Source: Pseudomonas sp. P818 (GTDB lineage: Bacteria; Pseudomonadota; Gammaproteobacteria; Pseudomonadales; Pseudomonadaceae). Taken from it: a stretch of 64,000 nucleotides of DNA. Numbering within the stretch: the stretch's first letter is position 1; each line of letters opens with the position of its first letter. The stretch lies in NCBI RefSeq assembly GCF_000418555.1, contig NZ_ATKM01000005.1:806001-870000 (forward strand), read 5' to 3'. This document shows positions 26,889 to 34,058 of this stretch, piece after piece. A program made the position numbers and the translations under genes. The notes under the pieces were generated by a model. It was given only the letters and a program-made list of their open reading frames with translations. It made no database searches and was not told the DNA's origin.

Positions 26889-29372
26889 ATGTCCAAGCGT
26901 AGCCTCGATGCTTTGCGCCTTGCCCCCGAATCTCTGACCCGCCCCTTCGCCCCCGAGCAGTTCAACTTCAGCAGCACCGATGATCTCGAACCTTTCCGCG
27001 GCGTGCTGGGCCAGGCCCGCGCCGTGGAGGCGCTGCAGTTCGGCGTGGCCATGCCGCGTCCCGGCTACAACGTGTTCGTCATGGGCGAGCCCGGCACCGG
27101 GCGCTTCTCCTTCGTCCAGCGTTACCTCAAGGCCGAAGCCAAGCGCATGGAGACACCGGCCGACCGGGTTTACGTCAACCATTTCGACGAGCCGCGCGAG
27201 CCGCGTGCGCTGGAGCTGCCTGCCGGCACGGCGAGCGACTTCATCGCCGACATCAACCAGTTGATCGACAACCTGCTGGCCACTTTCCCGGCGGTGTTCG
27301 AAACGCCGACCTACCAGCAGAAGAAGAGCGCCATCGACCGCGGCTTCAACAAGCGCTACGACCAGGCGCTGGACGTGATCGAGCGTCTTTCGCTGGAGAA
27401 GGGCGTGGCCCTGTACCGCGACAGCACCAACATCGCCTTCACCCCGATGGCCGACGGCAAGGCGCTGGACGAGGCCGAGTTCGCCCAGTTGCCGGAAGCC
27501 GACCGCGAGCGCTTCCATGCCGATATCGCCGCGCTGGAAGAGCGCCTCAACGAGGAGCTGGCCAGCCTGCCGCAGTGGAAGCGCGAGTCGAGCAACCTGC
27601 TGCGTCAGCTCAACGAAGAGACCATCACCGTCGCCTTGCAGCCGCTGCTGGCGCCGCTGTCGGAGAAGTACGCCGAGAACGCCGGCGTCTGCGCCTACCT
27701 GCAGGCGATGCAGATCAATCTGCTGAAAACCGCCGTCGAGCAGCTTGTGGATGTCGACAAGGCTGATCCGCAGCTGCGCAAGCTGCTGGAGGAAATGTAC
27801 TGCCCGAGCCTGGTGGTCGGTCACCATGCCCATGGCGGTGCGCCGGTGGTGTTCGAGTCGCACCCGACCTACGACAACCTGTTCGGCCGCATCGAGTACA
27901 GCTCCGATCAGGGCGCGCTGTACACCAGCTACCGCCAGCTGCGCCCGGGTGCGCTGCACCGCGCCAACGGCGGTTACCTGGTGGTCGAGGCGGAAAAGCT
28001 GCTCGGCGAGCCCTTCGTCTGGGAGGCGCTCAAACGTGCGCTGCATTCGCGCCAGCTGAAGATGGAGTCGCCGCTGGGCGATCTCGGTCGCATCGCCACC
28101 GTCACGCTCAACCCACAAGTCATCCCGCTGCAGCTGAAGGTCATCATCATCGGCTCGCGGCAGCTGTATTACGCGCTGCAGGATCACGATCCGGACTTCC
28201 AGGAGATGTTCCGCGTTCTGGTCGACTTCGACGAGGACATCCCGCTCGCCGAAGACAGCCTGGAGCAGTTCGCGCAGTTGATGAAGACGCGTACCTCGGA
28301 GGAGGGCATGGCGCCCATGACCGGCGCTGCGGTGGCGCGCCTGGCCACTTACAGCGCTCGCCTGGCCGAACATCAGGGGCGCCTGTCGGCGCGTATCGGT
28401 GACCTGTTCCAGCTGGTCAGCGAGGCCGATTTCATTCGCCAACTGGCCGGCGAGAAGATCACCGACGTCGGCCATATCGAGCGCGCGCTAAAGGCCAAGG
28501 CCACGCGCACCGGGCGTGTGTCGGCGCGGATCATCGACGACATGCTGGCCGGCATCATCCTCATCGACACCAGCGGCGCCGCCGTCGGCAAGTGCAACGG
28601 CCTGACCGTGCTGGAAGTCGGCGACTCGGCCTTCGGTGTGCCGGCGCGGATTTCCGCCACGGTGTATCCGGGAGGCAGCGGCATCGTCGACATCGAGCGC
28701 GAGGTCAGCCTCGGTCAGCCGATCCACTCCAAGGGTGTGATGATCCTCACCGGCTTCCTCGGTAGCCGCTACGCCCAGGAATTCCCTCTGGAGATTTCCG
28801 CGAGCATCGCCCTGGAGCAGTCCTACGGTTACGTCGACGGCGACAGCGCCTCGCTTGGCGAGGTCTGCACACTGATTTCGGCGCTGTCGCGCACGCCGCT
28901 CAAGCAGTGCTTCGCCATCACCGGCTCGATCAACCAGTTCGGTGAGGTGCAGGCGGTCGGTGGCGTCAACGAGAAGATCGAAGGCTTCTTCCGTCTGTGC
29001 GAAGCGCGTGGCCTGACCGGCGAGCAGGGGGTGATCATCCCGCACTCCAACGTCGCCAACCTGATGCTCGATGAGCGCGTGTTGCAGGCGGTGCGAGACG
29101 GGCAGTTCAACGTCTATGCCGTGCGCCATGTCGACGAGGCGCTGAGCCTGCTGGTCGGCGAGGCGGCCGGACACCCGGACGAGAAAGGACGTTTCCCCAA
29201 GGACAGCGTCAACGCCCGGGTGGTCGAGCGCCTGCGCGATATCGCCGAGATCGGCCTGGAAGAGGAAGGCAAACCGGCCGAGGAGAAGGCGAAAGCCGAG
29301 GCCGAGGCAGCGGCTGCCAAGCCGGCCAAGACGCCGCGACGCAAGAAAGGCGAGGGCGACGCCGCGAGCTGA
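26889..29372 (+). CDS. Lon-related protease (LonB/YcbZ-like, peptidase S16)
   Basis: An 827-residue protein distinct from classical Lon. Start ATG 26889 follows AAAGGA. Residues about 50-80 hold a P-loop-like GEPGTGRFSF, where position 72 is Arg instead of the Walker A Lys. The middle region (about 290-460) has YCPSLVVGHH and the GGYLVVEAEKLL segment. The C-terminal S16 protease domain has the catalytic dyad Ser653 (VDGDSASL) and Lys696 (GGVNEKIEG). The extreme C-terminus is a low-complexity Glu/Lys/Ala tail (about 790-827). The family is annotated as a putative ATP-dependent protease; substrates are unknown. It stands alone between divergent and unrelated genes. Confidence 0.85.
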   Translation: MSKRSLDALRLAPESLTRPFAPEQFNFSSTDDLEPFRGVLGQARAVEALQFGVAMPRPGYNVFVMGEPGTGRFSFVQRYLKAEAKRMETPADRVYVNHFDEPREPRALELPAGTASDFIADINQLIDNLLATFPAVFETPTYQQKKSAIDRGFNKRYDQALDVIERLSLEKGVALYRDSTNIAFTPMADGKALDEAEFAQLPEADRERFHADIAALEERLNEELASLPQWKRESSNLLRQLNEETITVALQPLLAPLSEKYAENAGVCAYLQAMQINLLKTAVEQLVDVDKADPQLRKLLEEMYCPSLVVGHHAHGGAPVVFESHPTYDNLFGRIEYSSDQGALYTSYRQLRPGALHRANGGYLVVEAEKLLGEPFVWEALKRALHSRQLKMESPLGDLGRIATVTLNPQVIPLQLKVIIIGSRQLYYALQDHDPDFQEMFRVLVDFDEDIPLAEDSLEQFAQLMKTRTSEEGMAPMTGAAVARLATYSARLAEHQGRLSARIGDLFQLVSEADFIRQLAGEKITDVGHIERALKAKATRTGRVSARIIDDMLAGIILIDTSGAAVGKCNGLTVLEVGDSAFGVPARISATVYPGGSGIVDIEREVSLGQPIHSKGVMILTGFLGSRYAQEFPLEISASIALEQSYGYVDGDSASLGEVCTLISALSRTPLKQCFAITGSINQFGEVQAVGGVNEKIEGFFRLCEARGLTGEQGVIIPHSNVANLMLDERVLQAVRDGQFNVYAVRHVDEALSLLVGEAAGHPDEKGRFPKDSVNARVVERLRDIAEIGLEEEGKPAEEKAKAEAEAAAAKPAKTPRRKKGEGDAAS

Positions 29373-29388
29373 TCAGATCTTGCGCGAT

Positions 29389-29409
29389 TGTCCCGGATTG
29401 CCCGGGACA
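29389..29409 (+). terminator. Hairpin after the Lon-related gene
   Basis: TGTCCCGG pairs with CCGGGACA around a 5-base loop, 17 bases after the stop codon. There is no long T-run, so termination strength is uncertain. Confidence 0.4.
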
Positions 29410-29447
29410 GGCGCGTCGGCCTTATTGCTAACGCCTCATGCACAGAG

Positions 29448-29470
29448 TTATCCACAGATTGCGTGGATAA
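29448..29470. promoter_or_regulatory. Pair of inverted DnaA-box-like 9-mers
   Basis: TTATCCACA at 29448-29456 is a perfect consensus DnaA box; 6 bases later GTGGATAA at 29463-29470 is the same motif in opposite orientation. The pair lies 67-89 bases before the ATG of the next small gene. A third perfect box is at 29944-29952. DnaA could act as a transcription factor here; no origin features (AT-rich unwinding element, dnaA gene) are nearby. Confidence 0.45.
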
Positions 29471-29536
29471 CTTTGGCTTCACAGCTTGGGCGCTCGGGGT
29501 GTAGGCTGGAACCTGGATTCCGCGAGGGTAGCCGCC

Positions 29537-29890
29537 ATGTCGCGCAGCCTCTGCCTCACCCGTCAATGCCTGGGCCTGGTCACCCGCATCGAATGCGTGA
29601 TTCGCCCGATGGCCGGTAACAACGGTCGCTGGATACTGCTCTGCGCTGCTGGCATGTCAGGCGCGCAACCCTCTGCAATCAAGGCTCAAGGCCCGTTCTA
29701 TGGGCCTTGCGTCGCAGAAGGGGTCCTTGAGTCGATTGCCGAAAGCCTGGCTTTGCAGGGCTATGTCGAATGCAGCGAACCCCCCATCTGGCGTTTGCAC
29801 ATGCAGGCCGAGTTACGCCGCGTCAATGGCGAACGCAGCAGTCCGCTCGGCTTGCTCCAGCGCCGCCCCGAGACTGACGGGCACAGCTGA
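29537..29890 (+). CDS. Small conserved pseudomonad protein of unknown function
   Basis: A 117-residue protein that begins MSRSLCLTRQCLGLVTRIEC at ATG 29537. It looks soluble, with no signal peptide or membrane segment, and contains four cysteines in the first half (Cys6, Cys11, Cys20 and one near 36) and a GPFYGPCVAEGVLESIAESL segment. From memory similar proteins occur widely in Pseudomonas without a function; that statement is recall, not a search. It is flanked by perfect DnaA-box sequences upstream and downstream. The ribosome-binding site is GAGGGTAG, about 7 bases before the ATG. Confidence 0.65.
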   Translation: MSRSLCLTRQCLGLVTRIECVIRPMAGNNGRWILLCAAGMSGAQPSAIKAQGPFYGPCVAEGVLESIAESLALQGYVECSEPPIWRLHMQAELRRVNGERSSPLGLLQRRPETDGHS

Positions 29891-29943
29891 AACTCCCCAA
29901 ACAAAGCGCTTCGTGGCATTCGGGCGTACTCGCAGGGGCAGGG

Positions 29944-29952
29944 TTATCCACA
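29944..29952 (+). promoter_or_regulatory. DnaA-box-like 9-mer
   Basis: A perfect TTATCCACA lies 74-82 bases before the UPF0114 gene start. It is the third such site within 500 bases. Binding by DnaA is inferred. Confidence 0.35.
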
Positions 29953-30025
29953 ATACGCGGGGCGCTTCTGCTGATGCAGGGCGATGGGTATACTCGCCGC
30001 GATTTTTCCCTTCAGTGAGTTTTCC

Positions 30026-30517
30026 ATGGAACGCTTTATCGAAAACGCCATGTACGCATCGCGTTGGCTGCTGGCGCCGATCTACTTTGGTCTTTCTCTT
30101 GGTTTGCTGGCGCTGGCGCTGAAATTCTTTCAGGAAGTCTTCCATATCCTGCCGAATGTCTTCGCCATGGCAGAGTCCGACCTGATTCTGGTCCTGCTGT
30201 CGCTGATCGATATGGCTCTGGTGGGCGGCTTGCTGGTGATGGTGATGATTTCCGGCTACGAGAACTTCGTTTCGCAACTGGATATCGACGAGAGCAAGGA
30301 GAAGCTCAACTGGTTGGGCAAGATGGACTCCAGCTCGTTGAAGATGAAGGTGGCCGCTTCGATCGTGGCCATTTCCTCGATTCATCTGCTGCGGGTATTC
30401 ATGGACGCTCGCAACTACGAAACGGACCACCTCATGTGGTATGTGATCATCCACATGACCTTCGTGGCCTCGGCGTTCGCAATGGGCTACTTGGACAAAC
30501 TGACCAAGCACGATTGA
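30026..30517 (+). CDS. UPF0114 (YqhA-like) inner-membrane protein
   Basis: A 163-residue integral membrane protein of the UPF0114 family. The start [20 protein letters not shown] is family-typical, and membrane segments lie at about 13-33, 52-75, 109-128 and 137-155. A conserved polar loop reads [20 protein letters not shown]. The function of the family is not established. The ATG at 30026 is preferred over one 42 bases upstream because the upstream extension is not conserved. A good rho-independent terminator follows, so it is probably a single-gene transcript. Confidence 0.8.
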   Translation: MERFIENAMYASRWLLAPIYFGLSLGLLALALKFFQEVFHILPNVFAMAESDLILVLLSLIDMALVGGLLVMVMISGYENFVSQLDIDESKEKLNWLGKMDSSSLKMKVAASIVAISSIHLLRVFMDARNYETDHLMWYVIIHMTFVASAFAMGYLDKLTKHD

Positions 30518-30535
30518 TCCAAGAGGCTTCAAGAC

Positions 30536-30561
30536 CGCCCGTCCGAACAGACGGGCGTTTT
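30536..30561 (+). terminator. Rho-independent terminator
   Basis: An 8-bp GC-rich stem (CGCCCGTC with GACGGGCG) with a 6-base loop is followed by TTTT, 18 bases after the UPF0114 stop. Confidence 0.8.
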
Positions 30562-30588
30562 GCTTTCTGGGCTTGAGCTTTTTCTTTG

Positions 30589-30626
30589 TTGTACAAGAAT
30601 TCTATTTGTACAGGATCTTGTATAAT
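30589..30626 (+). promoter_or_regulatory. Promoter with three TGTAYA repeats (candidate LitR/CarH-type operator)
   Basis: A consensus -10 element TATAAT lies at 30621-30626, 23 bases before the first gene of the photolyase operon. Three direct repeats cover it: TGTACA at 30590-30595, TGTACA at 30607-30612 and TGTATA at 30619-30624, the last overlapping the -10. B12-dependent light-sensing MerR regulators (CarH/LitR/PplR) bind TGTACA-type repeats and repress light-inducible promoters. The spacing here (17 and 12 bases start to start) is not a perfect match to the published patterns as I recall them, so the assignment is inference from motif plus downstream photolyase. Confidence 0.45.
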
Positions 30627-30648
30627 TAAAAGCAGGAGGAAAGCCCAG

Positions 30649-30951
30649 ATGAATCTGCATGATCTATCCAATCACGCCCAAGCCGGTCGCATCGACGAAC
30701 TCAATCTGATCTCGCTCGAGGGCGGTATCTATCTGCTCGAAGCGCGCATGGACGGCCGTGCGCATCCGATTCTCAATGAGCATGGCAGCACCCTGAACTT
30801 GCGGTCGGTAGAGCATGCGCGCGACGTGCTGCAGGAAATGCCAACGCTGCCGTTCTTCCTGGTGCACAGCTCGGTACATGACGAGATGTGCGGTATGCCA
30901 TCTGCCGACAACAGTTTGCGCGTGCCCATCGCGTTTCGCTCCGGCTGGTGA
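30649..30951 (+). CDS. DUF6482-like small protein, first gene of photolyase operon
   Basis: A 100-residue soluble protein starting MNLHDLSNHAQAGRIDELNL at ATG 30649, with a perfect AGGAGGA ribosome-binding site. It contains the segments LISLEGGIYLLEARMDG and VHSSVHDEMCGM, consistent with the small DUF6482 family seen in pseudomonads; the family name is from recall. It has a single cysteine. The photolyase gene starts 11 bases after its stop, and the promoter carries TGTAYA repeats, so a role in a light or DNA-damage response is suggested by context only. Confidence 0.65.
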   Translation: MNLHDLSNHAQAGRIDELNLISLEGGIYLLEARMDGRAHPILNEHGSTLNLRSVEHARDVLQEMPTLPFFLVHSSVHDEMCGMPSADNSLRVPIAFRSGW

Positions 30952-30962
30952 CAGCACTGCAG

Positions 30963-32516
30963 ATGACCTTTGATATCGAGGGCGGCGTGCGCCGCCTGAT
31001 CCTGATTCTTGGCGACCAGCTCACTCCCGGCCTCGGTGCACTGGCGGATATCGACCCGCAGCGGGATCATGTGCTGCTGGCCGAGGTGATGGAGGAGGCC
31101 AGTCATGTGCCGCATCACCCGAAGAAGATCGCCCTGATCTTCAGTGCCATGCGCCATTTCGCCGAGACCCTACGTGCACAGGGCATGCAGGTGCACTACG
31201 TGACGCTGGATGATCCGCACAACAGCGGATCCTTGCCCGGTGAGCTGCAGCGCTGGACGCAACAGCTCAACCCCGCCGAAGTGCATCTGACCGAGTGTGG
31301 CGACTGGCGTCTGGAACAGGCGTTGCGTCACTGTGGCGTGCCGATCCACTGGCATCAGGACAGCCGTTTTCTCTGCACGCGCGAGGCCTTCGCCGCCTGG
31401 GCGAAGGGGCGCAAGCAACTGCGCATGGAGTTCTTCTACCGCGAGATGCGCCGCATCAGTGGCTTGCTGCTCAACCCGGATGGCACGCCCGAGGGCGGTG
31501 CCTGGAACTTCGATGCCGACAACCGCAAGGCCTTGCCCAAGGGCGTGCATCCGCCTGCGCCGCTGCGTATCGAGGCGGATGCCATCACGACCGAGGTGCT
31601 GGAACTGGTATCGCGGCGTTTCGCCGATCACTACGGCAGCCTGGACGGTTTCGATTACCCAGTCACTGCCGAGCAGGCCGAGCGTCTCTGGCAGCATTTT
31701 CTCGCCAACGGCCTGGCCGAGTTTGGCGACTACCAGGACGCCATGGCCGATGACGAGCCGTTTCTCTTTCATTCACGCATCAGCGCCGCGCTGAACATCG
31801 GCCTGCTCGATCTGCGGCGGGTCTGTGCCGAGGTCGAGGCGGCTTATCGTGCCGGCGACGTGCCGCTGAACGCCGCCGAAGGTTTCATTCGCCAACTGAT
31901 CGGCTGGCGCGAATACGTGCGCGGCATCTACTGGCTGCGCATGCCGGAGTACGCCGAAGGCAACGCCTTCGGCAATTCACGCGCGCTGCCCGAGTTCTAC
32001 TGGACCGGCCGGACGCGTATGAACTGCATGCGCCAGGCTATCGGCCAGACCCTGGAGCATGCCTACGCCCACCATATCCAGCGGCTGATGGTGACCGGCA
32101 ACTTCGCCCTGCTGGCCGGCATTGCGCCCAAGGCCATCTGCGACTGGTACCTGGCCGTGTACATGGATGCCTTCGACTGGGTGGAGCTGCCCAACACCCT
32201 GGGCATGGTGATGCACGCCGACGGCGGCTATCTCGGTTCCAAGCCCTATTGCGCCAGTGGCCAGTACATCAAGCGCATGTCCAACCATTGCCAGGGCTGC
32301 AGCTACAAGGTGAGCGAGAGCACCGGCGAGTCGGCTTGCCCGTTCAACGCCCTGTACTGGCACTTCCTCATGCGCCACCGCGAGCCGTTGGAGCGCAACC
32401 CGCGCATGGGCATGGTCTACCGCAACCTGGCGCGCATGAACGAGGCCAGGCAGCAGGCGCTATGGGACTGGGGCGAGCGTCTGCTGGCCAGGCTCGATGC
32501 CGGAGAGATGCTGTGA
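30963..32516 (+). CDS. phrB: Iron-sulfur photolyase/cryptochrome (PhrB class)
   Basis: A 517-residue protein of the FeS-BCP group, bacterial photolyases that repair (6-4) lesions and carry FAD, a lumazine-type antenna and a 4Fe-4S cluster. The N-terminal antenna domain starts [12 protein letters not shown]. The C-terminal FAD domain includes [18 protein letters not shown]. Four cysteines, Cys355, Cys443, Cys446 and Cys459, have exactly the spacing of the cluster ligands known from Agrobacterium PhrB (350/438/441/454). Start ATG 30963 is just downstream of the small upstream gene. The stop overlaps the GTG start of a DUF2256 gene, so both are translated together. A light-inducible operon is likely, by inference. 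Confidence 0.9.
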   Translation: MTFDIEGGVRRLILILGDQLTPGLGALADIDPQRDHVLLAEVMEEASHVPHHPKKIALIFSAMRHFAETLRAQGMQVHYVTLDDPHNSGSLPGELQRWTQQLNPAEVHLTECGDWRLEQALRHCGVPIHWHQDSRFLCTREAFAAWAKGRKQLRMEFFYREMRRISGLLLNPDGTPEGGAWNFDADNRKALPKGVHPPAPLRIEADAITTEVLELVSRRFADHYGSLDGFDYPVTAEQAERLWQHFLANGLAEFGDYQDAMADDEPFLFHSRISAALNIGLLDLRRVCAEVEAAYRAGDVPLNAAEGFIRQLIGWREYVRGIYWLRMPEYAEGNAFGNSRALPEFYWTGRTRMNCMRQAIGQTLEHAYAHHIQRLMVTGNFALLAGIAPKAICDWYLAVYMDAFDWVELPNTLGMVMHADGGYLGSKPYCASGQYIKRMSNHCQGCSYKVSESTGESACPFNALYWHFLMRHREPLERNPRMGMVYRNLARMNEARQQALWDWGERLLARLDAGEML

Positions 32517-32650
32517 AAAAGAGCGAGTTACCGGTGAAGTCCTGCGCCGTCTGTGGCCTGCCGTTCACCTGGCGCAAGAAGTGGGCGCGCTGCTGGGACG
32601 AAGTGCGCTACTGCTCCGAGCGCTGTCGGCGCGGGCGCAATACGCAATAG
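32513..32650 (+). CDS. DUF2256 zinc-ribbon microprotein
   Basis: A 45-residue protein translated from GTG at 32513, which overlaps the photolyase stop (GTGA). It is rich in Lys and Arg and has Cys11-x2-Cys14, Cys27 and Cys34-x3-Cys38 with the [11 protein letters not shown] core typical of DUF2256. Such proteins probably bind a metal and are often encoded next to cryptochrome/photolyase genes, which supports reading it as the third gene of the operon. Its biochemical role is unknown; assisting the iron-sulfur photolyase or binding nucleic acid are possibilities, both inferred. Confidence 0.75.
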   Translation: MKKSELPVKSCAVCGLPFTWRKKWARCWDEVRYCSERCRRGRNTQ

Positions 32651-32782
32651 GAGTGAGAGTGTCGCCGCTCATGCGTCTCCCACGGATTCAGCTGCGACGG
32701 GCAATGCGTAGCGCCGTGACGCCGCGCCTGGCTTCTGTGCTAGGCTGGCCGACCTTTTTCACAGCCCCCAGCGGAGCCTTTC

Positions 32783-33412
32783 ATGTCCGAATTCAACTTC
32801 AGCCCCGATCTGTCCTCCGATGAGGGCCGCGTCAGCTACGGCATCGGTCGTCAACTTGGTGGCCAGTTGCGCGACAACCCGCCGCCCGGCGTCGACCTGA
32901 GTGCCATCCTCGCCGGCCTGACCGACGCCTTCACCGGCCAGGCCAGCCGCGTATCCGAGGCCGAGCTGGGCGCCAGCTTCAAGGTCATCCGCGAAATCAT
33001 GCAGGCCGAAGCTGCTGCCAAGGCCGAAGCCGCTGCCGGCGAAGGCCGTGCCTACCTGGCCGAGAATGCCAAGCGCGAAGGCGTGACCGTGTTGCCGTCC
33101 GGCCTGCAGTACGAAGTACTGGTCGCAGGCGAGGGCGCCAAGCCGTCGGCCGACGACCAGGTGCGTACCCACTACCACGGCACCCTGATCGACGGCACTG
33201 TGTTCGACAGCTCCTACGAGCGCGGCCAGCCGGCTGAGTTTCCGGTCGGTGGCGTGATCCCGGGCTGGGTCGAGGCTCTGCAACTGATGGGCACCGGCAG
33301 CAAGTGGCGCCTGCACGTGCCGAGCGAGCTGGCCTATGGCGCCCAGGGCGTCGGCAGCATCCCGCCGCACAGCGTGCTGGTGTTTGATGTCGAGCTGCTC
33401 GACATCCTGTAA
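32783..33412 (+). CDS. fklB: FKBP-type peptidyl-prolyl isomerase (FklB/FkpA-like)
   Basis: A 209-residue cytoplasmic isomerase without a signal peptide. The N-terminal part (about residues 1-95, SYGIGRQLGGQL, then an Ala/Glu-rich helix) is the dimerisation domain; the FKBP domain follows at about 110-209 with VRTHYHGTLIDGTVFDSS, VIPGWVEALQLMG and ELAYGAQGVGSIPPHSVLVFDVELL, the drug- and proline-binding residues. It speeds cis-trans changes at proline bonds and helps folding. A GGAG lies ahead of the ATG. A long imperfect inverted repeat and a terminator follow. Confidence 0.9.
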   Translation: MSEFNFSPDLSSDEGRVSYGIGRQLGGQLRDNPPPGVDLSAILAGLTDAFTGQASRVSEAELGASFKVIREIMQAEAAAKAEAAAGEGRAYLAENAKREGVTVLPSGLQYEVLVAGEGAKPSADDQVRTHYHGTLIDGTVFDSSYERGQPAEFPVGGVIPGWVEALQLMGTGSKWRLHVPSELAYGAQGVGSIPPHSVLVFDVELLDIL

Positions 33413-33439
33413 GAGTCGTAACGGCCTGCTGCGCGTCGG

Positions 33440-33528
33440 CGCTACTGCGTTAAAAACAAGCGAGTAAAGCTCATGTACAAAAGTACACTGCGCTTACTCG
33501 CTTGTTTTTGCCTTGTATCGCTCTAGCT
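33440..33528. repeat. Long imperfect intergenic inverted repeat
   Basis: Arms AAAAACAAGCGAGTAA (33453-33468) and its exact complement (33492-33507) form a 16-bp stem, followed by a 7-base internal mismatch and a GTAC/GTAC inner stem around an AAAA loop. Weaker similarity continues outward by another 20 bases on each side. It follows the FKBP gene. It looks like one of the repeated intergenic elements of pseudomonads; copy number in the genome is unknown from here. Confidence 0.6.
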
Positions 33529-33550
33529 CGCGATGCCGGAGAAAGGTTTT

Positions 33551-33617
33551 TAGGGTGGACAACGCTGTTTTTGTCCACCACGGCGACGGTGGACGGGTGA
33601 AGCGTCGTCCACCCTAC
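33551..33617. repeat. REP-like palindrome (GTGGAC type)
   Basis: TAGGGTGGACAACGCT at 33551-33566 is the near-perfect inverse (one mismatch) of 33602-33617, and an inner pair GTCCACC/GGTGGAC sits between. This two-arm structure matches REP/BIME-like elements elsewhere in the window. Confidence 0.55.
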
Positions 33618-33624
33618 GATCGAG

Positions 33625-33653
33625 CGGCCCCCTGCATTGCAGGGGGCCGTTTT
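33625..33653 (+). terminator. Strong hairpin terminator
   Basis: CGGCCCCCTGCA is followed almost directly by its complement TGCAGGGGGCCG and then TTTT. It would stop transcription from the FKBP gene before the convergent small gene. Confidence 0.75.
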
Positions 33654-33658
33654 GTCTT

Positions 33659-33889
33659 TCAGGACGGCCGCAAGGCCCGTGCATAGCAGTAGAGAAACAG
33701 GCTGCGCACCAGCTCCTTGAGCACGATGGGCTCACTGGAGTTCAGTTCCTGCAGGTCCAGGTCGCCCTGGTCGCGCAGCTCGTCCAGGGCTTCTTCTTCG
33801 AGCATGGCGCAGACTTCGCCGGTTTCGCGGTTGAGGATGCGCAGGTAGGGATGCGGGCGGTCCAGCCAGGCATCGATCAGGTAGGTCAT
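33659..33889 (-). CDS. Small acidic protein of unknown function
   Basis: A 76-residue protein starting MTYLIDAWLDRPHPYLRILN, with AAGGAG seven bases before the ATG, which makes translation convincing. It is acidic in the middle (EEEALDELRDQGDLDLQELN) and has a hydrophobic C-terminal helix ending FLYCYARALRPS. No signal peptide, membrane helix or known motif was recognised. It appears to be a single-gene unit between the FKBP gene and the second RND pump. Confidence 0.6.
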   Translation of the reverse strand: MTYLIDAWLDRPHPYLRILNRETGEVCAMLEEEALDELRDQGDLDLQELNSSEPIVLKELVRSLFLYCYARALRPS

Positions 33890-34001
33890 GGCAGGTCTCC
33901 TTGGCCGTCATTACGTAACTGAGAATAATTCCTATTACATAAATAGCAAGGGTTAATTGCGACCTTTTGTCGTTTCCGTGATCCGCGTTGATAGCGATGG
34001 G

Positions 34002-34052
34002 CTGTGGGAAGGGCTTGAGCCGCGACAGTCGCCGCTAAAGCGCCTCCCACAG
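34002..34052. repeat. REP-like palindrome
   Basis: Arms of 25 bases (34002-34026 and 34028-34052), starting CTGTGGGA and ending TCCCACAG, are inverse copies with four mismatches. It lies 7 bases after the end of the RND permease gene on the minus strand and resembles the half-elements at about 57544-57602. Confidence 0.6.
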
Positions 34053-34058
34053 TATCGG

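Noticed and set aside
29448..29952. Replication origin
   Set aside because: Only three DnaA boxes, no AT-rich unwinding region and no dnaA, dnaN, gidA or rpmH genes nearby.
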